DNA of 54,910 nt from Chloroflexota bacterium (GTDB lineage: Bacteria; Chloroflexota; Anaerolineae; UBA1429): positions 1 through 54,910 of the forward strand of contig JAAYAW010000020.1 of assembly GCA_012719135.1 (NCBI GenBank), in the 5' to 3' direction. The number at the start of each line of letters is the position of its first letter. Within the stretch, counting starts at the first letter, position 1. Under the pieces are notes generated by a model that was not told the DNA's origin, searched no databases, and worked only from the letters and a program-made list of their open reading frames with translations. Shown here piece by piece: positions 16,234 through 25,972 of this stretch. Both the position numbers and the translations under genes were made by a program.

Positions 16234-18399
16234 ATGGAAAGGGAGTTTACAGCAGGTTTCGGGCGCGAGCCCATCACGATCAGCACGGGCAAACTGGCGC
16301 AGCAGGCCGGTGGCTCGGTCCTGATGCGCTGGGGAGATACGGTTATCCTCGTCACGGCGACGGCCTCCAGCGAGCCCCGTCACGGCATCGATTTCTTCCC
16401 GCTGACGGTGGATCTGGAGGAGAGGCGCTATGCCGCAGGCAAGATCCCCGGCGGCTTTTTCAAGCGCGAGGGTCGGCCTTCCACTGAAGCCATCCTGACC
16501 GTTCGCAAGGTGGACCGCCCGCTGCGGCCCCTCTTCCCGGATGGCTACCGGAATGATGTCCAGATCGTCATCACCCCGCTCTCGGCGGATGAGGAACACT
16601 CGATCGACATTCTTTCGATCGTGGGCGCTTCGGCCGCGCTGATGATCTCGGATATCCCCTTCGAGACACCCGTGGGTGCCGTGCGAGTCGGCTACATCAA
16701 TGGCGAATACGTGCTGAACCCGGTGAACAGCGAGATCGCCGTCAGCGAACTCGATATGGCCCTCGCTGGCACGGCGGACTCGGTCAATATGATCGAGGTG
16801 GGCGCCAACGAACTCTCTGAGGAGATCATCGCCGAGGCCATCCGCATCGGTCACGAGGCCATGCAGAGCGTCATCGCGCTCCAAGTTGAGATGCGTGCGG
16901 CCATCGGCAAAGAGAAAAAGCCCGGACAGCGCTTTGGTGTGCCGGCCGAGGTTGCCGACTTGGCGCGCGAGTGCGTGCAGGCCAGGATCACAGAGCTGGT
17001 GTCGGGAGAGTTGCCGCGCGAGGAGCGCCACGCCGCAGAGGATGCCCTCCGCGCAGAGCTGCTCACTCATGCCAGTGAAGAACTGCCGGCCCCCCAGCTC
17101 GCAGAGGCCTTTGAAGCCCTTATGAAGAAGGCTATGCGAGATCGCATCATCGCCACCGGCAAGCGGATCGATGGCCGCGGACTGGATGAGATCCGCGAGC
17201 TCAAGGCTGAAGTCGGGCTTCTGCCGCGGGTACACGGCTCGGCCCTGTTCAGCCGTGGCGAGACTCAGGTTCTGAACATCGTCACGCTGGGCTCCGCCGA
17301 TGATGAGCAGCGCATCGAATGGCTCTCGGAAGATGGAACCAGGCGCTACATGCACCACTACAACTTCCCGCCATACTCCACCGGCGAAGCCTACCCCATG
17401 CGAGGCCCCCGGCGTCGCGAGATCGGGCATGGAGCCCTGGCAGAGAAGGCGGTACAGATCGTCCTCCCGCCAGCCGAGGAGTTCCCCTACACGATTCGAA
17501 CGGTGTCCGAAGCAGTGTCGTCCAATGGATCAACGTCCATGGCCAGCACCTGCGCCAGCAGCCTGGCTCTGTTCGATGCGGGTGTGCCCCTCCGAGCGGC
17601 AGTTGCCGGCATCGCCATCGGCCTTATCACGTCGGATGACAACTATGCCTTGCTCACCGATATCCAGGGCCTGGAAGACCATCTGGGCGATATGGACTTT
17701 AAGGTGACGGGGACGGCCAAGGGTATCACGGCCATTCAGCTCGACATCAAGATAACGGGCCTCGCCCACCACCTGATCGTGGAGGCATTGGCCAAGGCCA
17801 AGGTCGGGCGCATGCAGGTCCTCGATGTGATGAACGCGGCGCTAGCTGCGCCGAGGACGGACATGTCGCCCTTCGCTCCGCGGATCACAACCGTCACGAT
17901 CCCGGTCTCCAAGATCGGTGCCTTGATCGGGCCAGGCGGCAAGAACATCCGTGGGATCATCGATGAGACGGGTGTGAGCATCAACGTCGATGATGACGGA
18001 ATCGTGACCGTAGCCTCCAACAACGGCGAGGCCATGGCCGAGGCGATTTCTCGCATCACGGCCCTCACCGCAGAGCCAGAGGTGGGGCGGATCTACACGG
18101 GCAAGGTCGTGCGCACCACGGACTTTGGAGCCTTTGTGGAGTTCATGCCCGGCCACGACGGCCTGGTCCACATCTCCCAGCTGGCTGATTTCCGTGTGGC
18201 CAGTGTCGAGGATGTGGCGCAGGTAGGCGATGAGATCACCGTAATGGTGACCGATGTCGATGCTAACGGTCGTGTGCGCCTCTCGCGCCAGGCCGTTCTG
18301 GAAGGCTGGACGGCCGAGGAGGCTCGCGAGCGGGACCGAAAGCCGAGCGGAGGCGGTCGCAGCCGCGATCGTGACGGCGGCTCTCGCGGCCGGCGCTAG
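16234..18399 (+). CDS. pnp: polyribonucleotide nucleotidyltransferase (PNPase)
   Basis: PNPase degrades RNA 3' to 5' by phosphorolysis as a trimer. Domain order is complete: RNase PH 1 (about 12-145, FFKREGRPS), an alpha-helical linker (150-240), RNase PH 2 (320-545, with GSSD-equivalent [19 protein letters not shown]), KH (555-615, [15 protein letters not shown]) and S1 (620-690, [15 protein letters not shown]). The last 20 residues form an R/G/D/S-rich basic tail. At 721 residues it is normal length. AGAGGTGAGGAG precedes the ATG. Confidence 0.97.
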   Translation: MEREFTAGFGREPITISTGKLAQQAGGSVLMRWGDTVILVTATASSEPRHGIDFFPLTVDLEERRYAAGKIPGGFFKREGRPSTEAILTVRKVDRPLRPLFPDGYRNDVQIVITPLSADEEHSIDILSIVGASAALMISDIPFETPVGAVRVGYINGEYVLNPVNSEIAVSELDMALAGTADSVNMIEVGANELSEEIIAEAIRIGHEAMQSVIALQVEMRAAIGKEKKPGQRFGVPAEVADLARECVQARITELVSGELPREERHAAEDALRAELLTHASEELPAPQLAEAFEALMKKAMRDRIIATGKRIDGRGLDEIRELKAEVGLLPRVHGSALFSRGETQVLNIVTLGSADDEQRIEWLSEDGTRRYMHHYNFPPYSTGEAYPMRGPRRREIGHGALAEKAVQIVLPPAEEFPYTIRTVSEAVSSNGSTSMASTCASSLALFDAGVPLRAAVAGIAIGLITSDDNYALLTDIQGLEDHLGDMDFKVTGTAKGITAIQLDIKITGLAHHLIVEALAKAKVGRMQVLDVMNAALAAPRTDMSPFAPRITTVTIPVSKIGALIGPGGKNIRGIIDETGVSINVDDDGIVTVASNNGEAMAEAISRITALTAEPEVGRIYTGKVVRTTDFGAFVEFMPGHDGLVHISQLADFRVASVEDVAQVGDEITVMVTDVDANGRVRLSRQAVLEGWTAEEARERDRKPSGGGRSRDRDGGSRGRR

Positions 18400-18406
18400 T
18401 CCGTGC

Positions 18407-18445
18407 GCCCCACACCGGCCTGAACCGGCCGGTGTGGGGCTTTGC
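18407..18445 (+). terminator. terminator of pnp
   Basis: A 14-bp perfect GC-rich stem (18407-18420 / 18427-18440) with a 6-base loop TGAACC, followed by TTTGCT, directly after the pnp stop. Confidence 0.85.
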
Positions 18446-18475
18446 TAAAACCCCATCTCCAGATGGTACGGTGAA

Positions 18476-19000
18476 ATGACAGATCAACCTCAGCGGGTTT
18501 CGTGGCTCCGCGAGATACTCGAGTCGGTGTTGCCGGCTCTGGTGATCGTTGTAGTGGTGAACCTGTTCATCGCGCAGGCCACCCGTGTGGAAGGCCAGAG
18601 CATGGAGCCCACGGTGTACAACGACGAGAGGCTGATCATCGAAAAGATCAGCTACAGACTACACGAGCCAGAACGAGGGGACATCGTCGTTCTGAGGCCT
18701 CAGCAGCGTGGAACGCTACCCCTCATCAAGAGAGTGGTCGGCCTCCCCGGCGAAGCGGTGGAGATCAGGCAAGCTCAGGTCTTTATCGACGGAGAGCCAC
18801 TGCAGGAGCCCTATCTCGATGAAACCATGCTCGGCGGCATGCCCACACAGATCGTCCCGGAGGGGCACCTGCTCGTCCTGGGAGACAACCGCAACGCTAG
18901 CAACGACTCGCGGTCCTTTGGTATGGTCCCGTATGAGGACATCATCGGTCGGGCGTGGTTCCGCTACTGGCCGATGCAGCATATCGGCCCGGTCCGTTAG
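18476..19000 (+). CDS. lepB: signal peptidase I
   Basis: LepB cleaves Sec and Tat signal peptides at the outer face of the membrane. The 174-residue protein has one N-terminal helix (about 17-35), the nucleophile motif VEGQSMEPT with S42, the general base K85 in LIKRVVGLPGE, and the box E signature GDNRNASNDSRSFG. It is the short single-helix form seen in many Gram-positive-type and Chloroflexota cells. It follows the pnp terminator, so it probably has its own promoter, which I could not fix. Confidence 0.95.
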   Translation: MTDQPQRVSWLREILESVLPALVIVVVVNLFIAQATRVEGQSMEPTVYNDERLIIEKISYRLHEPERGDIVVLRPQQRGTLPLIKRVVGLPGEAVEIRQAQVFIDGEPLQEPYLDETMLGGMPTQIVPEGHLLVLGDNRNASNDSRSFGMVPYEDIIGRAWFRYWPMQHIGPVR

Positions 19001-19056
19001 CCCGAACGAGCCTCTGCCCGGAGGCATCCTGGCTTTGACTATCAGAGGGGAGCGCC

Positions 19057-19404
19057 ATGGCCTACGACAAGACCTGCTACCTTCAGCACACGGCCTTTCG
19101 CGTCCGTGACATCCAGTGGCACACCGCCTTCTTCGCCGCACTGGGCATGCCCGTCCGCCGCATCGCCGGGGATCCGGACGATCCGCAGCAGGTGTGGACC
19201 GTGGGCGGCATTCAGCTCGTCTCTGACAAGAGCTTTGAGGGGCCGGAAGGCCGGATGGCGCATCTAGGCATCTACGCCGATGATCTGGAGGCCGCTCTGG
19301 AGGAAGCTTACCGGTGGGGCGTTCAGGAGATGCCGCAGGGGCATAACTGGATACGCCTGCCGGACGGGCTGGAAATCGAGATGATGCAGGCCCCCAGAGA
19401 CTAG
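19057..19404 (+). CDS. VOC (glyoxalase/dioxygenase) superfamily protein
   Basis: A 115-residue single VOC module with two beta-alpha-beta-beta-beta units: LQHTAFRVRDIQWHTAFFAALGMPVRR and MAHLGIYADDLEAALEEAYRWG...GLEIEMMQ. His 11 and the final Glu are plausible metal ligands. The family covers glyoxalase, extradiol dioxygenases and antibiotic-binding proteins, so no substrate is named. GAGGGGAG precedes the ATG. It converges on the secreted-protein gene. Confidence 0.8.
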   Translation: MAYDKTCYLQHTAFRVRDIQWHTAFFAALGMPVRRIAGDPDDPQQVWTVGGIQLVSDKSFEGPEGRMAHLGIYADDLEAALEEAYRWGVQEMPQGHNWIRLPDGLEIEMMQAPRD

Positions 19405-19427
19405 CGGCCCGTCTCGCTCTGGGCCGC
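19404..19427. terminator. weak hairpin between convergent genes
   Basis: GCGGCCC (19404-19410) / GGGCCGC (19421-19427) with a 10-base loop, starting at the VOC stop. There is no T-run. Confidence 0.4.
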
Positions 19428-19461
19428 GTCCTCGCCAAGCCAGGGCCCTGCCAGACTGTGA

Positions 19462-20409
19462 TCAATCCCCTTCTACTGGCCCGTGATCCAGCAGACGTTC
19501 CTGCTGCCTCTGATACCAGTCCTCCCCACTCACATCCAGGACAGGCAGTTGCTCCACGCTGGGTGCGACAAGACCCTGCCACCAGTCCTTGCGTGACCGG
19601 GGATCCATGAAGGACCCTGTATCCCGAATGGCCACGCCCAGCTCGTGGTCCGCTGCGCGTCCGATGGCTTGCCCGTATCGCAGACCAGGCAGGCTCCTGC
19701 GGCCGGCTGCTTCCAGCTGGTTGTAGAGCGCCACCAGCCTTGGTTCCACACATATACCCTCGATGTGTACGGTGTAGCCGGTGATGACGTGGTCTTCGCG
19801 CGTGTACTTGATCGTGATCCGATCGGGGGCTGCGTAGAGCACCATCGCGACATAGTGCTGATCGGCCACCGTGTCCCAAAAGATCTCGGGGCCACGGTAC
19901 GGAACGATGACCTTTTCTCCCGGTGTCGCCGCCAGGCCGATCAACGTCACCTCAGGGCTCGTAATCGGGTAAACTCCATACACCCCCGGCCAACGCCCAT
20001 CCCACTGATAGACCTGGTAGACGCGGTCGATGCTAGGATATCGGGAATCGGCAAAGATGGTCTGGAGCCTGGGAGCGTTAGGATCGGTGGCGCCGTTGAT
20101 CGCCACGAGGCTGCGCAATGCGGAGCTGTTCTCTCGGTAGCCCCGCAAGGCGAGGTTGAGATCCGGATGGGCAGAGCCGGGCACGCCGGGATCCGGTGAA
20201 AGGACCTCCACAGGGATCGCCGAGTACGATTCTTCCGGGATGGGCGCACAGGCCGGCCGCGTACTCGCAGCCGCGTACGGCAGATACAGGCACACCCCGT
20301 CGGGCTCGGCCAACGGTTCGGCCGAAAGACGGGGAGGCAGCAGCACAAGTACAAAGAGACAGAGCAGTAGCAGTCGGGGGGCAAGCCGTCTCCGGTCTTG
20401 GAGTCCCAC
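19462..20409 (-). CDS. secreted protein of unknown function
   Basis: A 315-residue protein starting at a GTG behind AAGGAGA. Residues about 10-30 form a clear Sec signal peptide (RRLAPRLLLLCLFVLVLL...RLSA). The mature part opens with CLYLPYAA, a stretch I associate with exported Chloroflexota proteins. Two cysteine pairs are possible. The mid-part is beta-rich (VYQVYQWDGRWPGVYGVYPI; DRITIKYTREDHVITGYTVHIEGICV), followed by an alpha-helical LYNQLEAAGRRSLPGLRYGQAIG segment. I do not recognise a catalytic motif. It stands alone on the minus strand. Confidence 0.65.
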   Translation of the reverse strand: MGLQDRRRLAPRLLLLCLFVLVLLPPRLSAEPLAEPDGVCLYLPYAAASTRPACAPIPEESYSAIPVEVLSPDPGVPGSAHPDLNLALRGYRENSSALRSLVAINGATDPNAPRLQTIFADSRYPSIDRVYQVYQWDGRWPGVYGVYPITSPEVTLIGLAATPGEKVIVPYRGPEIFWDTVADQHYVAMVLYAAPDRITIKYTREDHVITGYTVHIEGICVEPRLVALYNQLEAAGRRSLPGLRYGQAIGRAADHELGVAIRDTGSFMDPRSRKDWWQGLVAPSVEQLPVLDVSGEDWYQRQQERLLDHGPVEGD

Positions 20410-20545
20410 GGCAGTCTCCTTCTGTGAAGGGTAATGCCAGAATCTGTGCCCTGTATGTTACCAGAGCGTTCGGGAGGACTCCATTAGGCCAGCCTGCAGC
20501 CGGCGTGAAATCGCGGTAAGCTCAGGGGCTCCGCACGCTTCCGAT

Positions 20546-21730
20546 CTAGAGCGACCTCCCTGCACTGAGCCTTCGTGTGCCCACCAGCCCGATCAACAGG
20601 CTGGCTACCGCCGTAGCCACGAACATGGGCGACATCCCAAATCGATCGGCCAATACGCCACTGAGCGCGGGCCCGGCGAACATCCCGATCGCGTACACCG
20701 CCTGGTGAAAGCCCATGGCGGTTCCTCGCTGCGCCTCGTCCACATTCCGAATCGACATCCCCATCAACACGGGGTAGCCGATGCCATTGGAGAGCCCGAT
20801 GACGAACTGCAGAACAAACACAGCCACCATTGACCGTGCGATCGCCGCAGAGGCCGTGCCAAGCGCCAGCAGGACAAAGCTCAAATACACCATGTGGCGC
20901 GCCCCAATCCGGCACACCACTGCAGTGGCGATCAGGTTACCGAAAGTCACCACGGCGATGTTAAAGCTAAGCAAGGCGCTGAGCATGACGTCATCAGCAC
21001 CCAGCGCTCCCGCTAGAATTGGCACAAAAGAAAACGTCGTTGCCCAGTTCGCATACTGGTGGATCATGCTGAGCAACGATGGCAGCAGCACATCGCTGCG
21101 AGAGAGAAGGTGCGCGAGATCGCCGAGGGAGGGCGCTTTGGGCGGTTGAGGGTCTTCGCGCGCTGGCAGGATTGTCAGAACGGCAACTACAGCGGCGGCA
21201 GCAGCCAGGTAGAAGGCCAGCGAATACCCCATCCAGTTGTTGAGCGTCCCGGTGAGGGCCGTGGCGAGTATTCGCCCCACTCCGCCCACAAACGTGAGCA
21301 GCGCGCTGGCACGAACCGCGTCTTCCGGCGGGAACAGGCTGGAGAACATCACCACCAGAGGGACCCAGGTCCCCGCCGCAAGGCCGGTGACGGCCCTACC
21401 GATCAGTAAGCCGCTGGCGCTATCCGCAGAGGCAAGCAACAGCGCGCCGAGCGCGCCCAGCGACAGCCCGACGAGCACAAAGGGCTTGCGTCTGCCCACC
21501 CAATCCGCTACAAGGCCGAGAGGAAAACGGATGATCGCCTGCCACAGTCCATACATGGACAGAATGATCCCCACGGAAGATAACGAATCCACCTTGTTCT
21601 CCACGTACGTGGGCAACGTGGGCGCGTAGATGTACAGAGAGATCCAGTACATCAAGACGGCCACGCACAGGAGGATCGTCATCATCCGATGGTTGGTGGT
21701 ACCGGGCCGCGACACGGCAGATCTGCTCAT
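20546..21730 (-). CDS. MFS transporter
   Basis: About 12 hydrophobic helices in 394 residues. The loop 2-3 signature of the major facilitator superfamily is present as GLVADWVGRRKPFVL, with a second copy-like GVLADRFG near the C-terminal half. ATG at 21730 is chosen because AAGGAG lies six bases upstream; the longer frame would extend into non-conserved sequence. It is 45 bases downstream of the KduD-like gene, so the pair may import and oxidise a sugar acid. Drug efflux cannot be excluded. Confidence 0.85.
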   Translation of the reverse strand: MSRSAVSRPGTTNHRMMTILLCVAVLMYWISLYIYAPTLPTYVENKVDSLSSVGIILSMYGLWQAIIRFPLGLVADWVGRRKPFVLVGLSLGALGALLLASADSASGLLIGRAVTGLAAGTWVPLVVMFSSLFPPEDAVRASALLTFVGGVGRILATALTGTLNNWMGYSLAFYLAAAAAVVAVLTILPAREDPQPPKAPSLGDLAHLLSRSDVLLPSLLSMIHQYANWATTFSFVPILAGALGADDVMLSALLSFNIAVVTFGNLIATAVVCRIGARHMVYLSFVLLALGTASAAIARSMVAVFVLQFVIGLSNGIGYPVLMGMSIRNVDEAQRGTAMGFHQAVYAIGMFAGPALSGVLADRFGMSPMFVATAVASLLIGLVGTRRLSAGRSL

Positions 21731-21775
21731 TCGGCTCCTTCTAAAGGTCGTTCCTCTCAATCGCGTCACGCGGCG

Positions 21776-22540
21776 CTAGCGGGCAAGCCAGGCGCCATCC
21801 ACCGGAAGGACGATACCGTGGCAATACTCGGATGCGGCCGACGCAAGAAAGACCACGGCGCCCTTGAGGTCCGCGGGGGTGCCCCATCGGCCGGCAGGTA
21901 TGCGCGCCGTGATGGCTGGCTCACGCTCCGGATCCGCCGCCAGCCCGGCAGTCAGATCGGTCAGCATGTAGCCGGGAGAGATCGCATTCACATTGATGTG
22001 CTGCTCGGCCAGTTCGTTCGCCATCGCGCGGGTGACGCCGACGACACCGTGTTTGGAGGCTGCGTAAGGAGCAGAGAGGATGCCTCCCTGGAACGAGAGT
22101 GCGGAGGCGACATTGATGATCTTGCCTCCGCCATGAGCGAGCATATAGCGGGCCGCCGCCTGCGAAAGGAACATGAGGCTGCGCAGGTTCACCTGCATCA
22201 CCTGCTCCCAGGCCTCCGGCGAGCAGTCCAGCACCGGTTGGCGGATTGTGATCCCAGCCGCATTCACCAGGATGTCCAGACGGCCCCAGGCCCTGACCAC
22301 ACGGAACACGAGATCCTCAAGTTCCTGCGGAGTCGTCGTGGCCAAATCATGCTTGAGAAGCATAAAGCGTCGCCCCATCGTGGCGATGGCGGCTTCGGTC
22401 TGCCGGCAGTCGCCGCGCGAGACGCCCGCGATGTCCGCCCCCGCCTCCGCAAGCCCAAGCGCCATCGCCTGCCCCAATCCCCGGCTGGCTCCGCTGACCA
22501 ACGCCACCTTGCCAGAAAGGTCGAAGGAATCCAGTATCAT
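21776..22540 (-). CDS. kduD: SDR dehydrogenase, KduD-like
   Basis: A 254-residue short-chain dehydrogenase with SGASRGLGQAMALGLAEAGA (NAD(P) site), NAAG, the catalytic Ser and PYAASKHGVVGVTRAMANELA (Y-x3-K). The C-terminal pattern IPAGRWGTPADLKGAVVFLAS...VDGAWLAR matches 2-dehydro-3-deoxy-D-gluconate 5-dehydrogenase (KduD), which acts in pectin and uronate breakdown. The family also contains gluconate 5-dehydrogenases, so the substrate is probable rather than proven. GAGGAAGAAGC precedes the ATG. Confidence 0.8.
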   Translation of the reverse strand: MILDSFDLSGKVALVSGASRGLGQAMALGLAEAGADIAGVSRGDCRQTEAAIATMGRRFMLLKHDLATTTPQELEDLVFRVVRAWGRLDILVNAAGITIRQPVLDCSPEAWEQVMQVNLRSLMFLSQAAARYMLAHGGGKIINVASALSFQGGILSAPYAASKHGVVGVTRAMANELAEQHINVNAISPGYMLTDLTAGLAADPEREPAITARIPAGRWGTPADLKGAVVFLASAASEYCHGIVLPVDGAWLAR

Positions 22541-22596
22541 GCTTCTTCCTCATGTTCTTGCCTGCGAGCAGGCACAGCCCGCCTGCCCATAACAAA

Positions 22597-22640
22597 GACG
22601 AACCTGGATCGGGCACTGTACTCCCGGCCACAGGTTCGTC
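22597..22640 (-). terminator. terminator of the LCP gene
   Basis: A 10-bp perfect stem GACGAACCTG (22597-22606) / CAGGTTCGTC (22631-22640). Read leftward it is followed by TTTGTTA. It lies 40 bases past the LCP stop and before the KduD-like gene, separating the two units. Confidence 0.7.
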
Positions 22641-22679
22641 GCCAATCATTCGCCCAGAGACACGCGAGAAGCGCGCGAG

Positions 22680-24062
22680 CTAGGGCTGGCCTTCCTGCTC
22701 CCTCTGGTAATCCTGCCCCAGGATGATGGCGATGTCTATCGTTTCCCCGGGTTCGTCCTGGTAGATCACCGCCTCCGGTGCCACGCCAAGCTCCGCGCAC
22801 AGGGCGCTCACCGATGCCGGAGCATCGCGGTAGACCACGATGAGTGTCTGTTCATGGTCAAACCGATCCGCATTGCCGAAACCCTCCACCACAAAACCCC
22901 TGCTTTCCAACGCAGCAGCGGTTCGCTGGGCCAGGTCGGCAGAGAGGGTTCCGTTGTACACCGCAATGCGCGCACCCTCGGATGCCAAATCCACGGGCAC
23001 AGCGTTCTCGGCGGTGGGCGAAACCAGAGGTGTCGCTGGGAAGAGATCATCCACCAGCGCGCGCACCTTGGCCCAATCCGCCACTTCGACCATCCAGCCT
23101 TGAGGCGTGATGACTGTGGTGGTCATAGAGCCATCGATCACGCCACTCCGGAGGTTGGCGGGATCCACGTTACGGGCCGCGGACGCAAGCGCCATGATCT
23201 CCTGTAGCGTGAGATCTGTCTGTACGGATGATCCCAGGAGCTGCAGGATCATGGGGATGCGCGTCAGGGGAATGTCCAGGCGAAGAGCCTTGTCAAAGGC
23301 CGCGCGCAGCAACTGCTGCTGACGGGCCATCCGGGAGAAATCGCTCGACCCATGGCGTGTCCGTGCATACTGCAACGCGAGCTCCCCATCCATGTGCTGT
23401 GGGCCCGCAGGAATGTAAAGCTCCATGGTTCCATAGTCAGCGGTGGGGTACTTGGAATCGCGAATCTCCTCTGGCACTTCGATATCGAGGCCACCGATCG
23501 CGTCCACAAGCTCCTCAAAGCCCGCAAAGTTCACTCGCACATAGTTGTGAACCGGGACGCCCAGCGCATACCAGACCGTCTTCTTGGCCAGGGCAGGCCC
23601 TCCGCCCGGATAGTCCTGATCATCTCCGGTATAGTGCGCCGTGTTGATGCGGCTCTCGCCATAGCCCGGGATCGTGGTCCACAAGTCGCGCGGGATGGAT
23701 AGCATCGCGGCGGAGTTCGTCGCCGGATCGACGGACAAGAGGATCATGGTATCCGTGCGCCAGGGCCCACCCTCTCCCTCCCGCTGATCGATGCCCAGCA
23801 CCAGGACGTTCCGGCGTTCATCGAGGGCCGCGGCCTCCGGGAGGACGATTTCTTCGCCGTATGCCGAGCCCGCCTCCTCCGGGGCAGCCGGGTGGCTGCG
23901 CTGAACAGGCTCTGCCGGGCGACCGGCAAAGGGCAGGTCCATCTGCGCGACAACAGCCCGCACAGTCGAAAAGAAGAAAAAGCCCGAGTACAGCGCCCCT
24001 GCGGTGATGACGACCGTCAGAAAGGTGCTGACCGCGCGCTGCCAGGGCCGATCTCTGAACAT
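22680..24062 (-). CDS. LytR-CpsA-Psr (LCP) family protein
   Basis: LCP proteins transfer polyprenyl-phosphate-linked glycans to peptidoglycan or other wall polymers outside the membrane. One N-terminal membrane helix (about 10-35) precedes the LCP catalytic domain (about 85-270): NVLVLGIDQREGEGGPWRTDTMILLSVD with the DxR-type pyrophosphate ligands, MLSIPRDLW, INTAHYTG and QYARTRHGSSDFSRMARQQ. A C-terminal LytR_C domain follows (about 340-450, ARIAVYNGTL...). Presence of the gene implies a wall carrying secondary polymers. It has its own promoter and terminator. Confidence 0.9.
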   Translation of the reverse strand: MFRDRPWQRAVSTFLTVVITAGALYSGFFFFSTVRAVVAQMDLPFAGRPAEPVQRSHPAAPEEAGSAYGEEIVLPEAAALDERRNVLVLGIDQREGEGGPWRTDTMILLSVDPATNSAAMLSIPRDLWTTIPGYGESRINTAHYTGDDQDYPGGGPALAKKTVWYALGVPVHNYVRVNFAGFEELVDAIGGLDIEVPEEIRDSKYPTADYGTMELYIPAGPQHMDGELALQYARTRHGSSDFSRMARQQQLLRAAFDKALRLDIPLTRIPMILQLLGSSVQTDLTLQEIMALASAARNVDPANLRSGVIDGSMTTTVITPQGWMVEVADWAKVRALVDDLFPATPLVSPTAENAVPVDLASEGARIAVYNGTLSADLAQRTAAALESRGFVVEGFGNADRFDHEQTLIVVYRDAPASVSALCAELGVAPEAVIYQDEPGETIDIAIILGQDYQREQEGQP

Positions 24063-24102
24063 GGCCTATCCCTCTCGCCACAGTCCCAAGCGTAATGAGT
24101 CC

Positions 24103-24111
24103 AGTATAGCA
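24103..24111 (-). promoter_or_regulatory. extended -10 promoter of the LCP gene
   Basis: Leftward TGCTATACT: a TGn extension and TATACT (24103-24108). The start would lie about 35 bases before the ATG. No convincing -35 is seen. Confidence 0.5.
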
Positions 24112-24349
24112 TAGCCCCCGGGGCCGGCCAAAGCTCCGTGCTGGCGGACAGGTGCGTCGCAGTGTGCAACACCGGATGTATGCCCCATGTATGACGACGC
24201 TCAAGCGCGTTTCGTTCCCGCAGCCGTTCGGCAATCAGGATGCGCGGGCGCCTCTACCCACCGCGTGGACCGTGAGGGCGTTTGCGAGTATCATTGGCGG
24301 CACTCGGATCTGCCCCTGGCCTCACGCTACGGTCGGACTCTCATAACGT

Positions 24350-24382
24350 TTGACACTGTGGCGAGGGGCCCCTCCTGATAAT
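24350..24382 (+). promoter_or_regulatory. bshC promoter with long spacer and central palindrome
   Basis: -35 TTGACA (24350-24355) and -10 GATAAT (24377-24382) are 21 bp apart. The perfect palindrome GAGGGGCCCCTC (24363-24374) lies between them. Overlong spacers with a central dyad are typical of MerR-type promoters, but 21 bp exceeds the usual 19-20, so this is tentative. Confidence 0.4.
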
Positions 24383-24400
24383 AGAAGATAGAGGAGACGT

Positions 24401-25972
24401 ATGATCGATACGGTCAGTTGGCGCCAGGTACCGCAGATGGCTGGAAACCGGCTCTTTCTGGATTACGTCGAAGGCCGGCGCAGCGTGCTAGGCCACTACA
24501 GCCACGAGCCCCTTGACTATTCCGGCGCGCTCGCCGCGCGAAGAGGATACCCCTATCCTCGGGAGACCGTCTCGAAACAGATCGAGGCCTACGTCCGTCC
24601 GCTTGGCGCATCGGAGCGAACCCTGGAAAACACCGAGGCGTTGAAGGATCCGGATGTCTACTGCGTCGTGGGCGGTCAGCAGGCTGGCTTCCTGGGCGGC
24701 CCGGCCTACGTGGCCTACAAGATCGCGAGTACGATCCGGTTGGCGCGGATCCTCAGTTCCCGGCTCGGCATACGGGCGGTACCGGTCTTTTGGCTCGCGA
24801 GCGAAGACCATGACTTTGGCGAGATCAACCATACTCACTATCTGCAGCCCGATGGAGAGATCGGGCGAATCTCCTTCGATTGGGCAGGCAAGGGGCGGCC
24901 CATCTCAGACCTGCCGATGACGGAACAGGTGCTGGATGCCTGGGCAGCGTACTGGTCCGGCGCGCAGGCCGGCCCCTATGCAGAGTCAGCTCGGCAGATG
25001 ACCGAACCCCTGTCCGGGCGCTATTGTGACTGGATCGCGCGTCTATGGCTCCGGACGTTTGCCGATGAAGGCCTGATCGTGCTGGAGCCCGCAACGCTGC
25101 GCCCGGCTGCGGGAGGCTTTCTGCGCGCAGCGCTGCGTGACCGCGCCGAGATCGGCTCCCGACTCGCCTCCGCCGCGGCCGATCTGGAACGGGACGGCTA
25201 CACCGCTCTTCTCGATCCCCAGACGGCCGGAGTGCTGTACACCTTTTCCGACAGCGGACATCGCGTTCGAGTAGAGGAGGGAGGCATCTCGGCCGATCAG
25301 GCCGCAGACCACCCGGAGCGGTTCTCCACAGACGCGGCGCTGCGCCCGCTCCTGGCGGACGGCACCCTGCCCGTCATTGCCAGCACACTGGGAGCCGGGG
25401 AACTCGCATACCAAGGAATGCTTCGGCCCCTCTATGAGTTGTTCGGTATCCCCCAGCCGATCTGCTTCCCCAGGCAGAGCTTTACCATCGTATCGTCCGC
25501 CCAGAGAGAGCGCCTGGCAGCCTACGGACTCGGTCCGCGCGACATTCTCACGTCCGAGCTGGACATCGACGCCGTCATGAGGGCTCTGATGCCGGCCGAG
25601 GCCCTGGAACGCTTTGCGGCCGCGCGAGCGGGAGTAGAGAGCGCCCTCCTTCCCCTCAAAGACCATGTTGAGGGACTTGACCCTAACCTGGGCCGCTCCT
25701 GGGAACAGGCGTTGAGCACAGCGCATCGGAATATCGACAAACTGGAGGAGCGCGCCATCAACGTGACCTTGAGCCGCCAGGGCTATGCTCGGCGGGAGCT
25801 ACAGTCCTCGCGGAATCTCATCGTCCCGAGGGGGCGGTTGCAGGAAAGGGTCTTGCCCATCACACACTTTGTCCAGCACTATGGCCCCGCTTTTGTGAAT
25901 CGTCTGTGCCATCTGGGAGACGCCGAGATCTTTGAGCATGCCATCATCACAGTGGAGAGTGGCGATGGCTGA
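24401..25972 (+). CDS. bshC: putative cysteine ligase BshC
   Basis: BshC adds cysteine to glucosaminyl-malate in the last step of bacillithiol synthesis. The 523-residue protein has the family length and key stretches: VVGGQQAGFLGGPAYVAYKI (near 95), VPVFWLASEDHDFGEINH (near 130) and a C-terminal coiled-coil before the FVNRL end. AGAGGAG precedes the ATG. It leads a plus-strand operon bshC-bshB1-bshA-GNAT. Order and completeness support bacillithiol production in this organism. Confidence 0.9.
   Translation: MIDTVSWRQVPQMAGNRLFLDYVEGRRSVLGHYSHEPLDYSGALAARRGYPYPRETVSKQIEAYVRPLGASERTLENTEALKDPDVYCVVGGQQAGFLGGPAYVAYKIASTIRLARILSSRLGIRAVPVFWLASEDHDFGEINHTHYLQPDGEIGRISFDWAGKGRPISDLPMTEQVLDAWAAYWSGAQAGPYAESARQMTEPLSGRYCDWIARLWLRTFADEGLIVLEPATLRPAAGGFLRAALRDRAEIGSRLASAAADLERDGYTALLDPQTAGVLYTFSDSGHRVRVEEGGISADQAADHPERFSTDAALRPLLADGTLPVIASTLGAGELAYQGMLRPLYELFGIPQPICFPRQSFTIVSSAQRERLAAYGLGPRDILTSELDIDAVMRALMPAEALERFAAARAGVESALLPLKDHVEGLDPNLGRSWEQALSTAHRNIDKLEERAINVTLSRQGYARRELQSSRNLIVPRGRLQERVLPITHFVQHYGPAFVNRLCHLGDAEIFEHAIITVESGDG

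Larger units (their letters stand above)
24063..24400. other. 338-base divergent intergenic region
   Basis: It lies between the divergent LCP and bshC genes. It holds the LCP promoter at the left and the bshC promoter with a palindrome at the right, both listed separately. I see no gene or structured RNA in the middle 230 bases. Confidence 0.6.

Noticed and set aside
16189-17430. A 413-codon minus-strand frame antisense to pnp
   Set aside because: It is rich in D/H/R-type shadow codons and lies wholly against a conserved pnp gene.
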